From assembly GCA_025094145.1 (NCBI GenBank), contig JALLLS010000040.1, forward strand, positions 186,001-250,000: DNA of 64,000 nt, written 5' to 3'. The position numbers and the translations under genes were made by a program. Of the stretch, positions 1 to 11,396 are shown piece after piece. The notes beneath the pieces were generated by a model that made no database searches, had not been told where the DNA came from, and saw only the letters and a program-made list of their open reading frames with translations. Origin of the DNA: Spinellus fusiger (taxonomy: Eukaryota > Mucoromycota > Mucoromycetes > Mucorales > Phycomycetaceae). Position 1 is the first letter of the stretch, and each line of letters opens with the position of its first letter.

Positions 1-67
1 GGAATAGAATAGAATAAATGCTGGATCAGCCCTTATACTCTATACTCAATGGAGCTATTTCTCTTAC

Positions 68-1779
68 CAAAGAAAGCACGAAGTACTGTCTGTTTAGCCA
101 CTTCCACACCAGCATATCTTACTGCTTGATTAGTGACAAACCGTTGGAAGGAGTGTCCAAGAGCAAGAAGTTCCTCTGTTTCATAAGCAAGACAGTAAAC
201 ATCACTCTGGGATCTCTTTTGAGAGAAAGCATCGATCCAAGGTGACTTATTGGATGGATGAGTATCCTTTCTTCTTTCTCCTGCTCACCTGTACTTCATC
301 TTTACTGTTGGCCAAGTATCCGGAAATACAAATGGTACACTAAGCATAGAATACATGGGCAATAAGCACACCACTGTCGATGTATTTAACTTACATTAAG
401 GGCAGGAATGTCAGGAAGATCGCTGTCTTTCAAGATTTGTGTGAATTCGAATTCTTTTACGCCTCGTGTTCTTCTGTGCATTTTCCATCCTTTGTTGATG
501 AAATAGCCACATACATGCATATGAATACCATAACAACAACAACAATGAGAATAATACCACACTTTACCTGCTAATCCACCCCCTATGAGGCAGAGTCACA
601 GAGTCATAGATCCATAGAATATCCATTTTCATAGGAGTTTTTAATAAGCTATTCTTGTATCCTTTCTGTTATTTGTTAAGGATCTTACCTGTCAGTCCAA
701 ATAGGCTGGTAATGAGGGCTACACCACCAGCAGTAGCAAAGAAAGTGGCTCCAGTGATTCCTAACATACCGAATAGGAGTCATTCTAGTCTTTCTTTTTA
801 TTTTATATTTACCTGCAACAAGAGGGGCAACAAGAGGAGCTGCCAATCCTCCCGTCAGTGCTGTTTTATAGAATAAAGTAGAAACAAGTAGAATAGATTA
901 CGAAACAAGTGAGCAAATGAGTTTATATATTTACCCCATCTAGATCTAGATCTATGTCTATGTCTATTCTTACTGCTAGATCTATATCTACATCTACATC
1001 TATTCTTACTGCTAGATCTGTTTCTAGATCTGCTTCTAGATCTGTTTCTAGATCTATATCTCTTCATGGTGCTTACCAATAATAGCCCCCCCTCCAACAA
1101 TACTAGCACCTGTAGTGAGCCACCGCATAGCCTTCTTCTTGGAATGACTGTCCTCTATTGATTTTTGTGCCAATGCCTTCATATCTGTAGTTCTGTCTGG
1201 ATTCTTTTGAAGATCCTGCTGGATACAAAAAAAGATTTGTTGGGCAACATTGCGTTCTACGGCCACCATATCAACCACATCCAAACCCAATTGATAGTTC
1301 AAGGTGAAAAAAAAGCGACGTGCACGAGCATCATAAGCAATGTCTTTGTGTCTGTAGTAGCCATTAGCACAGTGAATAGAGATACAGACAGACATTACTT
1401 TTCTTGTGAGGAGAGGCCAAGTGTGAGTGCCAGTAAGTCTACCAGTACCTCAATACGTATGTCCTTGTCTTTGGAGAGGACATCCACAGCTGCTCTGGGA
1501 TTGATCTGTGAAGAGTCTAAATAGAATAGATAGGTACAATTCACAGTAGTATTAACACAACACCAACAAGAAGAGTATTCCTTTACCAATCTCAAGCAGA
1601 GTCAGGTCGAGATAGTTGAGCAACTGAACCCACCACTGTCGGCACCACGGTGGATGCACAATAGACTCCACCTTCATCAATGTAGTTCTGCATATTAAGG
1701 CAATAGCCACCTTTTGCTTATGGCTCCAATGAGCAATATAAGTTGTGGTAGCAGTAGCAGCAGCAGCAGTGTTTTCCAT
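68..1779 (-). CDS. DUF726/TMCO4-like alpha/beta-hydrolase-related membrane protein, 3' part outside window
   Basis: Nine exons can be joined in phase: 1779-1587, 1516-1399, 1351-1077, 860-813, 760-689, 582-568, 489-395, 339-289 and 245-68. The product begins MENTAAAATATTTYIAHW. A glycine/alanine-rich hydrophobic hairpin follows (GGLAAPLVAPLVAG, then GITGATFFATAGGVALITS and GGGLAGWKMHRR), then KEFEFTQI, CISGYLANSKDE and a segment with AYETEELLALGHSFQRF. This order is the signature of the DUF726 family (human TMCO4, yeast Mil1/YFL034W). The family adopts an alpha/beta-hydrolase-like fold; yeast Mil1 is linked to clathrin-adaptor trafficking. The GxSxG region expected downstream is not in the window, since a donor at 67 opens an intron that leaves it. 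Exon 582-568 is only 15 nt. The third intron (1076-861) is filled by a TCTAGA-type minisatellite. The start is the first in-frame ATG, 334 bp from the stop of the next gene upstream on this strand. Confidence 0.82.
939..1062. repeat. TCTAGA-type minisatellite inside an intron
   Basis: Imperfect tandem repeats of 6-bp units (TCTAGA, TCTATG, TCTACA) in larger blocks separated by TTCTTACTGC. They occupy most of intron 3 of the DUF726-like gene. Read as protein they give an Arg/Ser-rich string, which is an artefact of the repeat. Confidence 0.85.
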
Positions 1780-2113
1780 TATTAAAACAAATGAGCAAAC
1801 ACCTAATATAAGAATCAACAGTAACTTTTTTATTTTATTTTTTATTGACAGTCCAAAGAAGCCTGGAATCAATAACAAACAAAAACAATCCCAAAGAGAA
1901 GAAGGAAGAAGAAAATATTCGACGTCATAGTCATAGTCATTCTCTTTTCTCTCTTCTCTTTTCTCTCTTCTCTCTTATTATTTGCTTATTCTTACTTAAG
2001 ATTTGCACTGACGCCCTAACATTCAATTGAAATGCATTCATGACGGTGCATGGGAACACACATCTAAGCGGATGTGTATTTCAAACTCCACGATGACTTT
2101 TACGATACAATCT

Positions 2114-2998
2114 TCAGTACCCAGATCCACAAGGCACCATTGTGTCGTGGGTCCATCCCGGTGCAGATAACCTAATCTCTTTTAATTCAGCAGTCCCTTT
2201 GGCATTCACAGTGGCTTTGACACTCGCAATACAGCCACTCCCTCCATGCATGTTTCTTCTCTTCTCAGGGACTGTCTTTTTCTCAATGCGAAACTCCGTA
2301 TGGACATGTTGAATAGCAGCGGCTGTCTGTGGGGATGGATCTGTAGGCTGTGAATAAAAGGAATAGTTGTGAGGTGGCAGACAAGTGAGAACATCCAGAG
2401 TAGAGTGGACATCTGTAGAAAATCCTTTTGATAAGAGCGATTGGCCTTGGTTTGTATGTGTCCATGCTGTGATGGCTTCCATAGCCTTGTGCTGGACCTC
2501 TTCTACAGCATGGTGGCTACTAGCATAGGCCTTGATGCTATTGGAGAGGCCATTCAATCCGTGTGCGACAGGAGGTGCAAGAGAATGCAGCCATCCACTG
2601 GTTTGACGCCATAACCGCCATACTACCATTGATGCCATACCTCCTGCTGCCACCCATACAATAGGACCCGCCACAGAGCTGAGAAGAGTGATCCCACCCA
2701 GTGTAGTAGTGAGGGCCAATCTACGCTGCCATCGAGTGGATTTGAGTAGGAAAAGAGAGACCTTCCACAAGGAAAGAGAGCGCAGGGATGGACGGAGAGG
2801 AGAGATAAGGAAAGGTGGGTGAGGTGTTGAGCGAGGTCGATGAGGACTAAGAAATGAGCCTCTGGAAGGACAGTACATAAGAGTTCTGTTCTGAACAGGA
2901 GGAAGCATAGGCAATCTCCATTGATTCCTATAGATGATAGGCGTCTTTGGTAGAACAGCAAGAATAGTAGAGGCAAGCCATGAATACTGTTGATTCAT
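2114..2998 (-). CDS. Hypothetical protein, probably mitochondrial or membrane-bound
   Basis: A single open frame; the start MNQQYSWLAS at 2998 is preferred over the upstream Met at 3055 because the extra residues are a Phe-rich translation of leader sequence. I do not recognise the family. The N-terminus is rich in Arg, Leu, Ser and Pro with almost no acidic residues, as in mitochondrial presequences. Around residues 95-130 there is one hydrophobic segment (LALTTTLGGITLLSS then VAGPIVWVAAGGMASMVV). The C-terminal third looks like a small folded domain (GGSGCIASVKATVNAKGTAE). Just before the stop the +1 frame stays open for about 45 codons, to a stop at 2038, and reads like a beta-strand-rich continuation (CIVKVIVEFEIHI). 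The true C-terminus may therefore be in that frame, through a sequence error, a frameshift mutation or an intron I did not find. Confidence 0.6.
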   Translation of the reverse strand: MNQQYSWLASTILAVLPKTPIIYRNQWRLPMLPPVQNRTLMYCPSRGSFLSPHRPRSTPHPPFLISPLRPSLRSLSLWKVSLFLLKSTRWQRRLALTTTLGGITLLSSVAGPIVWVAAGGMASMVVWRLWRQTSGWLHSLAPPVAHGLNGLSNSIKAYASSHHAVEEVQHKAMEAITAWTHTNQGQSLLSKGFSTDVHSTLDVLTCLPPHNYSFYSQPTDPSPQTAAAIQHVHTEFRIEKKTVPEKRRNMHGGSGCIASVKATVNAKGTAELKEIRLSAPGWTHDTMVPCGSGY

Positions 2999-3187
2999 TC
3001 TGATCAACAAGAGAAAGAAGAAGAAGAATGGATTCTCTTTTATTTGCAAACACAAGAAGACTACAATAGAACCGGACTAGGGCCAAATCCCCCGTCAAGA
3101 AATGCACTGATGTTCTTTTATTTTTCTTCTCTTTAAGGATGCCCAGTCCCCTTTTCCTTCTTCTCCTCATTCTTATAAAGACACCGA

Positions 3188-4146
3188 TTATAGATGTCGA
3201 AGAATGTGCTCATAACTAGCCAATAGCTCCTTTTGATTTACTTTGGCTGGCTTCCATTCAACAGACAGGCCCTGTTCTTGATTTGGTTTGGGAATCATAT
3301 GGAAATGAACATGGGGAACAGCCTTTGAAGATTAGATACACTAAAAGCCAATGTCCTTTTCTCTTACCTGGTGAGCCATCTTGCCATTGTTCTGTACCCA
3401 TAATAATTCAATTATTCATGGTTCTAGTGTAAAAGGTGTCATCTTACTTGGAGTATATTGTACTGCTCCCATCCTGCTGCCAGGGCAATGCGTTTAGCTG
3501 TTGGAATGATCGTCCCAAGGTAATGGTCGGGGACTTGGTGCATGAATTCAGCGTGAACTGCAATAAGAGTGTAAATAAGAGTGCAAACAAGCAAAACTCA
3601 AGCGTCTACTGTCGGCCCATTAGAATAGAATACATACACTTTGGAATAATAAGCTAGAGAAATAAAGGCAGTATTAGTGGTCTTTGATGAATGTTTGTGT
3701 TTTCTTATTCTTATTGAACACTTTGATTTACACTGTGGCCTTTGCTAAGGGGATCAATGTCCATCAACGCAAATCTTAAAGTTCGATGATCCCATAACAT
3801 TCAATTGTAAGCAGTGTATCCTTAGTAGAGTGTTGTTTTATTCTATAGTCTAGTGTCTGCAGTATAAAGTAATGTTTACATTGTTTCTGTTTCTAATAGC
3901 TTCATGGAAGGTATCTTGCCTCTAAAAAGAATAAAACATCAATGACAGGCTCTTATTCTTCTGTAGCCACCCAAACAAAAAACAAAAAACAAAAAAACAA
4001 AAAACAGAATAAAGAATAGAGGCCTGCCTAATAATATTACAAAACAAACAGTTGTCTGATAAATGAGAATGAGTTGACAAGGCACGCTGTTTGACATGAA
4101 AGGCATGTCGTAGCCATGGACGTGTTAATAAAGACATAAGGAACAA
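3188..4146 (-). CDS. HIT-family (histidine triad) nucleotide-binding protein, likely mitochondrial
   Basis: Seven exons join in phase: 4146-4028, 3921-3880, 3774-3732, 3653-3638, 3557-3448, 3391-3368 and 3322-3188, giving about 162 aa. The order of motifs is that of HINT/Hnt1-type purine-nucleoside phosphoramidases: CLFCNIIR (the paired cysteines typical of HINT proteins), IPSMKLLETET, ALMDIDPLSKGHS, LIIPKFHAEFMHQVPD, and the histidine triad HVHFHMIPKP whose middle His is the catalytic nucleophile in this family. About 35 residues precede the domain (SLLTRPWLRHAFHVKQRAL), Arg/His-rich and without acids, so mitochondrial import is likely (inferred). The first intron is GC-AG: exon 1 ends ATTAG and the intron starts GCAGGC, and only this splice restores IIRGKIPS. 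Two exons are very short (16 and 24 nt). Family assignment is firm; the substrate is not determined. Confidence 0.88.
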
Positions 4147-4359
4147 GTCACTTTTTAATAAATAAAAAAGACTAAGAATAATAATTATACTTTTAGTTCC
4201 AAGATTACTTGATATTATAATAATAATAATAATAATTAAATACTAAAGCCACTAAAAGCGACACTGCATTCAAAAAGACGTCATCTCCTTGTAACTTCCT
4301 ATCCGTTAAAGACTAATAAAGAAGAGACCACAGTAGAATGTATTGGTAGATAGTCTAAT

Positions 4360-5487
4360 TTAACTAGGCAGTACTCCAGGAGGAACAAGACTGGCTATGC
4401 TTCCTAGACTACCGAGATTGGCGAGATCACTTGCCTGTGTTGATGTTGGTATGAGGTTAATAAAGAAAAAACAAAAGAAAGATGAAAAAGAGATGTCTGT
4501 AGGGCTTACCTGAATGGGACAAGGAAAACTAGCTGAATTTGATATGGAGAAAGTAATTGGAATACCAACAATACTAACTGTAGGCTGTACCACATAATCC
4601 ACACTGATTTGCTGTTTATCGCCTCCCAAGAATCCACATTTACCCAAAAGATCTGTCATGATAGATTGCTGAGCAGGTTGAGAAAGATCAATATCAAGGG
4701 AAAAGGGGAAAAGAATAGTGGTAATGGCATTGGAGGAGATATGAACATCGTTCTTTTGACCACCACCCAAGGGAATGGTGTGATAATTTGGATAAAAGGC
4801 CTATAAACAATGCCAGTAGGTAAGTCAATGCTCCCTCAGCCACTTTTGCTCCTTCTTTTCACCTACCGTAGCGACAATCTTCGAGAAAGTGACGCTCTCA
4901 ATGTTAGGGTTATTCACTTGAATTGAAAGCACTGCACTAATATTGGCAGTTGTACCCTGGAGATTGAATTGAGGCTGACCCTGTACGCCTTGGAAATTGA
5001 CAGTGGGTGTTTTGAACAGAGCAGCAAGAACACCCACGGCAATGCCAAGACCAATAATAATCAAAAGAATAATACATGCAATCCAACGAAACCAGCGTGG
5101 ACAGCATACACAACACCCACAACACAACAAGTCGCAACAAGAGCGTCGTGGTTTCTGGCTTACAAAAGACGCTTGTCGTGCAAGGTCTTCTCTAAAAGGG
5201 TCCTGAATGGGAAGGTAGTTTCCTTCCTTTGTATATCCTTGGTTAGCATATCCCTCCGGTGTATGGGGTGGCTGCTGTCCATAGCCATAATTATTGTAAT
5301 CGGGTTTACTGTTATGGTAATATCCCTCCTGATTGGCATAAGATGAATAGTGTGAGTTCTGTGCATTGGCTGGATAGGACGCAGAAGGTATATTCTGCAT
5401 AGGATAGTCCTGGTTGCTTGTGTAAGGCGGTGTGGGTGAATTGTGGTAATAGGCATTGTTGTGGCCTTCATTTTGATAGTAGGACAT
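4360..5487 (-). CDS. LEA_2-type single-pass membrane protein with Tyr/Asn/Gln-rich N-terminus
   Basis: Three exons in phase (5487-4867, 4800-4510, 4434-4360) give 328 aa. Residues 1-95 are low-complexity, rich in Tyr, Asn, Gln, Ser and Pro (MSYYQNEGHNNAYYHNSPTP). Next comes a cysteine cluster (CCDLLCCGCCVCCP), possibly palmitoylated, then one transmembrane helix (WIACIILLIIIGLGIAVGVL). The rest is an extracytosolic beta-sandwich-like domain with VNFQGVQGQ, ANISAVLSIQVNNPNIESV and IDLSQPAQQSIMTDLL. This layout matches fungal and plant NDR1/HIN1-like or LEA_2 (Water stress and Hypersensitive response) proteins, which sit at the plasma membrane. Short type II membrane topology is inferred. The function in fungi is poorly known and I assign none. 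Both introns are short (66 and 74 bp). Confidence 0.78.
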
Positions 5488-7229
5488 TTCCTTTTGTTTT
5501 GTCTATTTTCTTGTATGTGGATGTTCCTTCTAGTGGAGGGAGGTTTTTAATAGGAAAGTGTCCAAGGAAAAAAGGATAGATAAGGTAAAGAAAAAGAAAA
5601 AAAAGAGTAATATTCTAAAGAACCGGAATTTTGGTACTTGTATAGGCTTGAGATTGTTTATTAAATGTAGCACTTGGTATTCAAACCTGACCAATGGGCT
5701 AGGCCTCTAGTTTAAAAATAAAATAAAAATAAAAAGGTGCACTTGGGGAAGAAATCAGTAGAAATACGAGTGCAAGTGTAAATGCAAGTGTGGGTGCAAA
5801 TGTGAACTTTAGCAGGCGTATAAGGTAGTTTCTTATCGCCACTCTAAATAGTAATTACTGTCATGTTGTGCTATTTCTTATGATAGAGTATTCTAGGTAG
5901 CACATGATTGGATCCCTTTACTACGATTACTAGACTGGTTACAACTGATGAAATCTATAGAGCATTCTGTGTTAATTAATAGCAGCATTATCAGCAGAAC
6001 AGTCTAAATGTGAAATGTAGAAAATAGGAAAGAAGCCGTCATAGGCACACACACACACAAGGACCATTATTTTGTCATTGAACCACATTGTAATAAAACA
6101 AATTTTTATTTCTAATGACTATCCTAATAACACTACCCAAGGCATATAGCTGTAGTTTCAGATTAATTTCTATAGACACAGGCACATACATCTATTAGAA
6201 GAGTGTCTTGATTGGATAGTATGTAATAAAAAGAGCAATTCCATGAAAGAAAGGAAAGAGAGTGGATGCCTCCTCTCTGTCTATTGCCAAACATAGTAAT
6301 CTATTTTAATGAAGGGTATTTATAAGCTTATTTCATTTATAGAAACAGTTACAGATGACTATAGACAGTCTTCTTATCTCTGCTGAGGTATAAACTTAAG
6401 CCCCACATCTCCATAAATAGTAGAGTGACAGGAAAGGAGAGAGAGAAAAGAGCACTAGAGTTATTTAAAGACACTGAACTGTGCTGTAATTTCTATTTGA
6501 ACTTTTATTCTCAAGAGATATATTATGTTAAAGAGAAATGAATGTATGGGATATACATTAAAGGTGGTCATTAGATCAAATACAATAAAACAAACTTTGT
6601 TCATAGTTGAATGACTGAACTTTCCAAGATGAGTGCTCCTCTACTAAACATTATAATATCTAGTAATGATAAGATCCAATAAGACACACTATATCACTTT
6701 TTAGATAGTTTACCTGTAGCATGGGTTTCCTTTAGTCAGACAACTGAGGCTCCAGTGATCATCAGGGAGAAGGATAAACAGGAAGGCTTGGACCAATAAA
6801 AGGTCCAAAGGAAATAGATATGAATACAATAGCATTGAATAGCATTGAATAGCATTGAATAGTGTCAGGTACTGTTCATCATGCGTTAATAGGGTCATGT
6901 CGTATGAGATTCAGACAATCTTGCTCAATGTTAGCCTATACTCTGTGCTGATGAATGGGCTTTTCAAATAAATGCAAGTGATTTATCTCTATGTACATCA
7001 ATCTGAAGCAGTAGTGTTTTAGTGTGCTTATCTTGATGTTTTGGCCATTGACTGAGCATGTATTCATAGTCCAACCTAACTGTCCTGTATAAAAAGAAGT
7101 ATGTAGCTCATAGGATCCTACAACTGATTCATCTCCCTCATTCTTCACAATAGGCTGCCATTATTATTTGGACAGTTACAATGACTTTTGTGCAAATAGC
7201 CATATCCACAACAGTTTGCACAAATATAT
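5488..7229. other. Intergenic, no gene seen
   Basis: AT-rich sequence upstream of the LEA_2 gene. It contains a short CA run near 6050 and a threefold tandem repeat of GCATTGAATA near 6830-6862. Open frames here are short and have no recognisable motifs. The end near 7100-7229 may contain further decayed parts of the Tc1 relic that follows. Confidence 0.6.
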
Positions 7230-7495
7230 CTGATAAGCACGAAACTTACCATCCAATAAATTGAGGTATTTGTCTTGATTTACAGTGCCATCAATAAAGA
7301 CTCATGGGCCAAATCTATTAGCCCAAAAACAGCTCCAAGGCATGACCCCACTGCCACCAAGCCACATTGTTGAAACACTATGATTAGGATCCTAATGTTT
7401 TCTAACTTTTCTGATGACACAGGCTCCTCCATTATTCCCTTTCATAATGTACATGGACTCATCAGATTGATCCTGCCTATTTAAGTGTCTGAATT
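7230..7495 (-). pseudogene. Tc1/mariner transposase fragment, heavily decayed
   Basis: Read on the minus strand with frameshifts and stops, this stretch gives SDESMYIMKGNNGG, then GSGVMPWSCFWANRFGP and VFIDGTVNQDKYL. These are the region around the first catalytic Asp and the conserved GxxMxWxxF and DGTVNQxxY segments of Tc1-like DDE transposases; the same segments are found in the better-preserved copy at 23801-25151. No inverted terminal repeats were found. It is a dead fragment. Confidence 0.7.
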
Positions 7496-9345
7496 TCATA
7501 AAGTAGGACAGCAGATACAATGGTTCTTGGAATACAGTAAAAATAAGGTATGGATACATAGTGTTGTGCTATAGATTCCATTTATACTTGTACAACTATA
7601 AATGAAACACGCATAAAAGTAGATATTCATTGATGCCTTGTAGTGTAAATTATCATTCTCCATCCATGGGTGACACCTACACACCTAAAGATGGCTGATA
7701 AATATGAATGTAGCTGTTACTGGTCACATTTCCTTATCACTGATTTCTGGTCACAGTTACTGAGCAATGTTACCGTTACAGTTACAGAGACTTAGTTTCA
7801 ATAAGATGATCTTGGTGAAAATATAAACAAACATATAAACATCCCATGGGATAGTTTCTTGGAGTTCATCTCTGTGAAGAGTTTAAATAGAATAGTATTT
7901 TTGGACTGTATTTAATATTTAGTCTCAATGACTCAATGGTCCCAACAGCACTATTGACAGTAATTTACTCCAAGAGACAAGCTGTAGATTGAATTGTATA
8001 CGAAATAAAGATGGTTGGACAGTTCACCAGTATAGGCCACCAAAAATACAAGTGACATTGCTGATATTCACCTTGTAAGTTCAAACCTCATCTCTGTTCA
8101 CTTGTCATAGCTGTCTATTCTTGGGGCGATTCCTTAGTGTTATTCATTTTGATCCTCCTTTGTAGTCATCTCTATACTCATACAGTCTATAGCATAGGTC
8201 ATTGAACATTTATGTATGTCTCATTTTAGGTTAAAGCCCTGTATCCACTCATCCAAGCCATCACTGTAAAGCAGTCCATTCTTCTTTCTTTTCCGCCTGT
8301 TGAATCGCCACTTTTACTCATCACAGCAAAAGGACACAACAGAAACGATTTCTCGTAATATCTATTCTCTCTTTGCATTACAGAAGAGACAACAGAAATG
8401 ATATCTAGGGGTGGAGAATGTTATAGCCTCATAGAAAGGACACTTATTACTATGATAATAGATCAATTAGTAGGTCTGTCTATCTTTTTGTGGGGTAACT
8501 AAGCGGATAGTCCATTGTGTGTATCCTACCGAACAGGGACTCATCTTTTGCTTGATTTTACGATTATGTAATTTCTAATGAAGAGTTCTAAAGGTGTGTG
8601 TGTGTAGATATATCTGGGCTTAGGATGAGGACACCGGAGATGGAGGAGAATGAAAATGTCCAATGTCATTTCAGCTGGGATCCGTTTATAGTGACAAATA
8701 GCAGTGAAAAAGACGGATAATGTGATGAAAGGTCGATTGTGTAGTACATAGTGTTGTTGATATCAACAATTACCTTATGAAAACAGACAAGTCAGTGTGT
8801 TCTTATTTACACTTGTCCACTGAAGTAGTTCTCTTTTCTTTGTTGACTCTATTGTTCTTTATGAATACAGTGGCGTTGTAGTTGTAGTTGCTATTGTTGC
8901 TATATCATCTTCCTAGACACATGGCACAGAATGCATATCATTTATCAACTGCATTTCCTCTATTTTTTTTCTCTCTCTCGTAGGGGAACAGTAGACATAC
9001 ACTTACCGCCTAGTTCCAACTCTTTCAGAAATAGTTTAATCTGGCTTTACTTTTTCTTTTATAGGCAAACTCTAGTGGTGACTTATCCCTGGGATGATTG
9101 CACTACGAATATCTCCTGCAACTAATTCATAAATATTTTACTCATTTAGAGCCAAAAGTGGTGTAACCTCTTAGTGAGTGGATATGTTTAGCCAGACAGT
9201 CTTTATTTTCTATTTTCTTTCTTTGTTCTAATTCTTAATTCTTTTGTTTTTTGATATTTACTGATTCTTCTTTTTTATTTTATTTTATTTTATTTTTATT
9301 TTATTTTTCTTTACAAAAAAAGAGACTCTATTATTTATAGTAACC
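7496..9345. other. Intergenic, no gene seen
   Basis: About 1.85 kb without a convincing gene. Just before the GT17 start there is a run of TTTTA pentamers (about 9272-9310) and a short A-run, followed by ATTTATAGTAACCATGG, a plausible fungal core promoter and start context. No other signal was recognised. Confidence 0.55.
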
Positions 9346-10528
9346 ATGGCAAGAAATAAGCGTATTCTTGGCATTGTTGTTATTCTCTGCCTTGTATCTA
9401 TTCTGTCATGGCTGTTGTACGGAAGTAGAGCAGTCATTACAGATATCGGGTACTACACTCGACCCATATGGGACAAAAACCCACAGATATTCACCTATAT
9501 TCCCCACTACTACGCCCAAGGCATTCCTAGAAAGGATCTTTGTGAATTGCATGGATGGACAGAACGACCTACCAACGAACGCACTCCCCGTGTCTATGAT
9601 GCGATCATCTTCAGTGTTGAATTGGATTTATTGGAGATTCGTATTCATGAATTATGGGATGTAGTGGATGAATTCATTATTCTCGAATCCAATGCAACAT
9701 TCACTGGTTTGGTGAAACCACTGGTCTTTGAAGAAAACAAAGAGCGATTTGCATTTGCTGCCTCCAAGCTCCACCATACTACATTTGATCAATATGCACT
9801 TCCTCCAGGTGCGAGCCCCTTTACGAATGAAAATGAAATGCGTCGAAGAATGAATCAAATCTTTGTTGAAAGAGGTGTAGTGGAAGGAGATATTATTTTC
9901 ATGTCCGATGTGGATGAGATAGTGCGATCAGAAACAATGGAGCTGTTGAAGCACTGTAAAGGAGTGCCGCCTGTTCTTCATCTTCAGCTGCGTAATTATG
10001 TGTACTCATTTGAGTTCTTTGTTGATTATGGGTCATGGCGTGCTCATATAGCCTTCTATGTGCCTGGAGAGACAGGCTATCGACATGGACAAGTCACTGA
10101 TGCAATCCTAGTAGATGCAGGTAGAGAGAGCATTAGTTATAGAATGGGAGAAAGAAAGAAAGAAAGAAGTAACCCCCTTTATTATTGTCATTATTGTTAT
10201 GGCTATTATTATAGGCTGGCACTGCTCTTATTGTTTCCGTACACTCCATGAGTTCCAGTTCAAGATGCAAGGATTCTCTCATGCAGACCGTGTTCGTTAT
10301 ACGTCCTTACTAGAGAGCGATCGTATTCAAAGAGTCATCTGCTCGGGTGGTGAGATATTTGATATGCCACCAGAAGCCTATACCTACAAGGACTTGATTT
10401 CGAGGATGGGAAATGTTCCCAAGCAGCTGTCTGCTGTAGGGCTACCTAGTTACTTACTAAAGAACGCACAGAAATTTAAGTTTCTTTTGCCTGGTGGATG
10501 TATGCGGGAGTCTACCCCTGATGTATAG
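9346..10528 (+). CDS. Glycosyltransferase family 17 (beta-1,4-mannosyl-glycoprotein GlcNAc-transferase-like)
   Basis: Two exons, 9346-10120 and 10215-10528, give 362 aa. The N-terminus has a type II signal anchor ([20 protein letters not shown], residues 7-26), as in Golgi glycosyltransferases. Then come [33 protein letters not shown], and [11 protein letters not shown], whose DVD (residues 188-190) is the expected metal/nucleotide-sugar site. The second exon supplies [27 protein letters not shown] and the C-terminal LPGGCMRES. This sequence of motifs is characteristic of GT17, the family of animal MGAT3, which adds bisecting GlcNAc; many fungal members have unknown acceptors, so the exact reaction is not claimed. 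The splice at GCAG|GTAGAG to TATAG|GCTGGC is required to keep the frame through GWHC. The intron carries a GAAA repeat. Confidence 0.9.
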
Positions 10529-11396
10529 AGTAACAATATAGAAATAATAATAGAATACAACAGTTGTATTTCCTCCTGAGAGAGTGAGAGAAAGTGTATG
10601 AGAGAAAGTCGTGAGCTTATTTATTGAGTAGTGGATAGTTATTAGTGGATAGTTATTAGTAAATAGTTATTAGTAGATAGCTATTCCTTATTATCTTATT
10701 CCTTATTATCAATGCATTGACTATTGTAACAAATTGTGTTTCAGTGTATTTGGGTGCATTCTCTTGCCTTTTTCATAAAGCGAAAATAAACAGAAAGGCT
10801 ATTCGTATCTTTAAGCGGAGACATCCACACCAAAAGTGTCTGTGTTCCTTTTGCCATCCCAGAACCGGAGGAATCTATCCGCTCCATTGACGCATAAGCA
10901 AGTGAATAGAGGATGTCTCTCTCTCTATTAGGAAAGTATTGTTTGGTATTTTATCTAGATTCTATGCACTGACCTCTCATTAATGCATCTCTCTATTGTA
11001 CACCAAGGAGAATGTGAATACAAATGTAAGGATGAAACTACAAAAGATGCTGTAACCATGCGGATAAGCTTATTCTTTATTTATTTTCATTCTATTTCAA
11101 AGAGAGAAAAGAAAGACATCAACAAGAACAGTAGTAAACAGGAAATAACTCCTTATAGGACTCTTTTCATCGTATTTTATGGGTGTTTATAGTAAGAGGG
11201 TGCATCTACTATTATTATTATCACTATTATTAGTGTTATCACTAGTGTTATTAGTTGTTATTAGTTGTTGTTATCATCCTCAGTGACAGTGACAGTGTGC
11301 TGGTGTTATTATTCAGACTCCTCTTTATACTTACCCGTCCTACTTTTTTTCCCCTGGTCTTAATCTACCAAGGTCATCCACTTCTTCTAGCTTACC
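10529..11396. other. Intergenic between GT17 and kinesin genes
   Basis: No gene seen. A tandem repeat of about 15 bp (TTATTAGTGGATAG and variants) lies at about 10627-10685, and TTATTAG/ATTAGTGTTAT repeats occur at about 11205-11270. The sequence just upstream of the kinesin ATG (pyrimidine-rich, ending TTCTAGCTTACCATGTCG) is a plausible promoter and leader. Confidence 0.6.

Noticed and set aside
855..1109. Arg/Ser-rich open frame on the minus strand
   Set aside because: It is the translation of the TCTAGA minisatellite within an intron of the DUF726-like gene.
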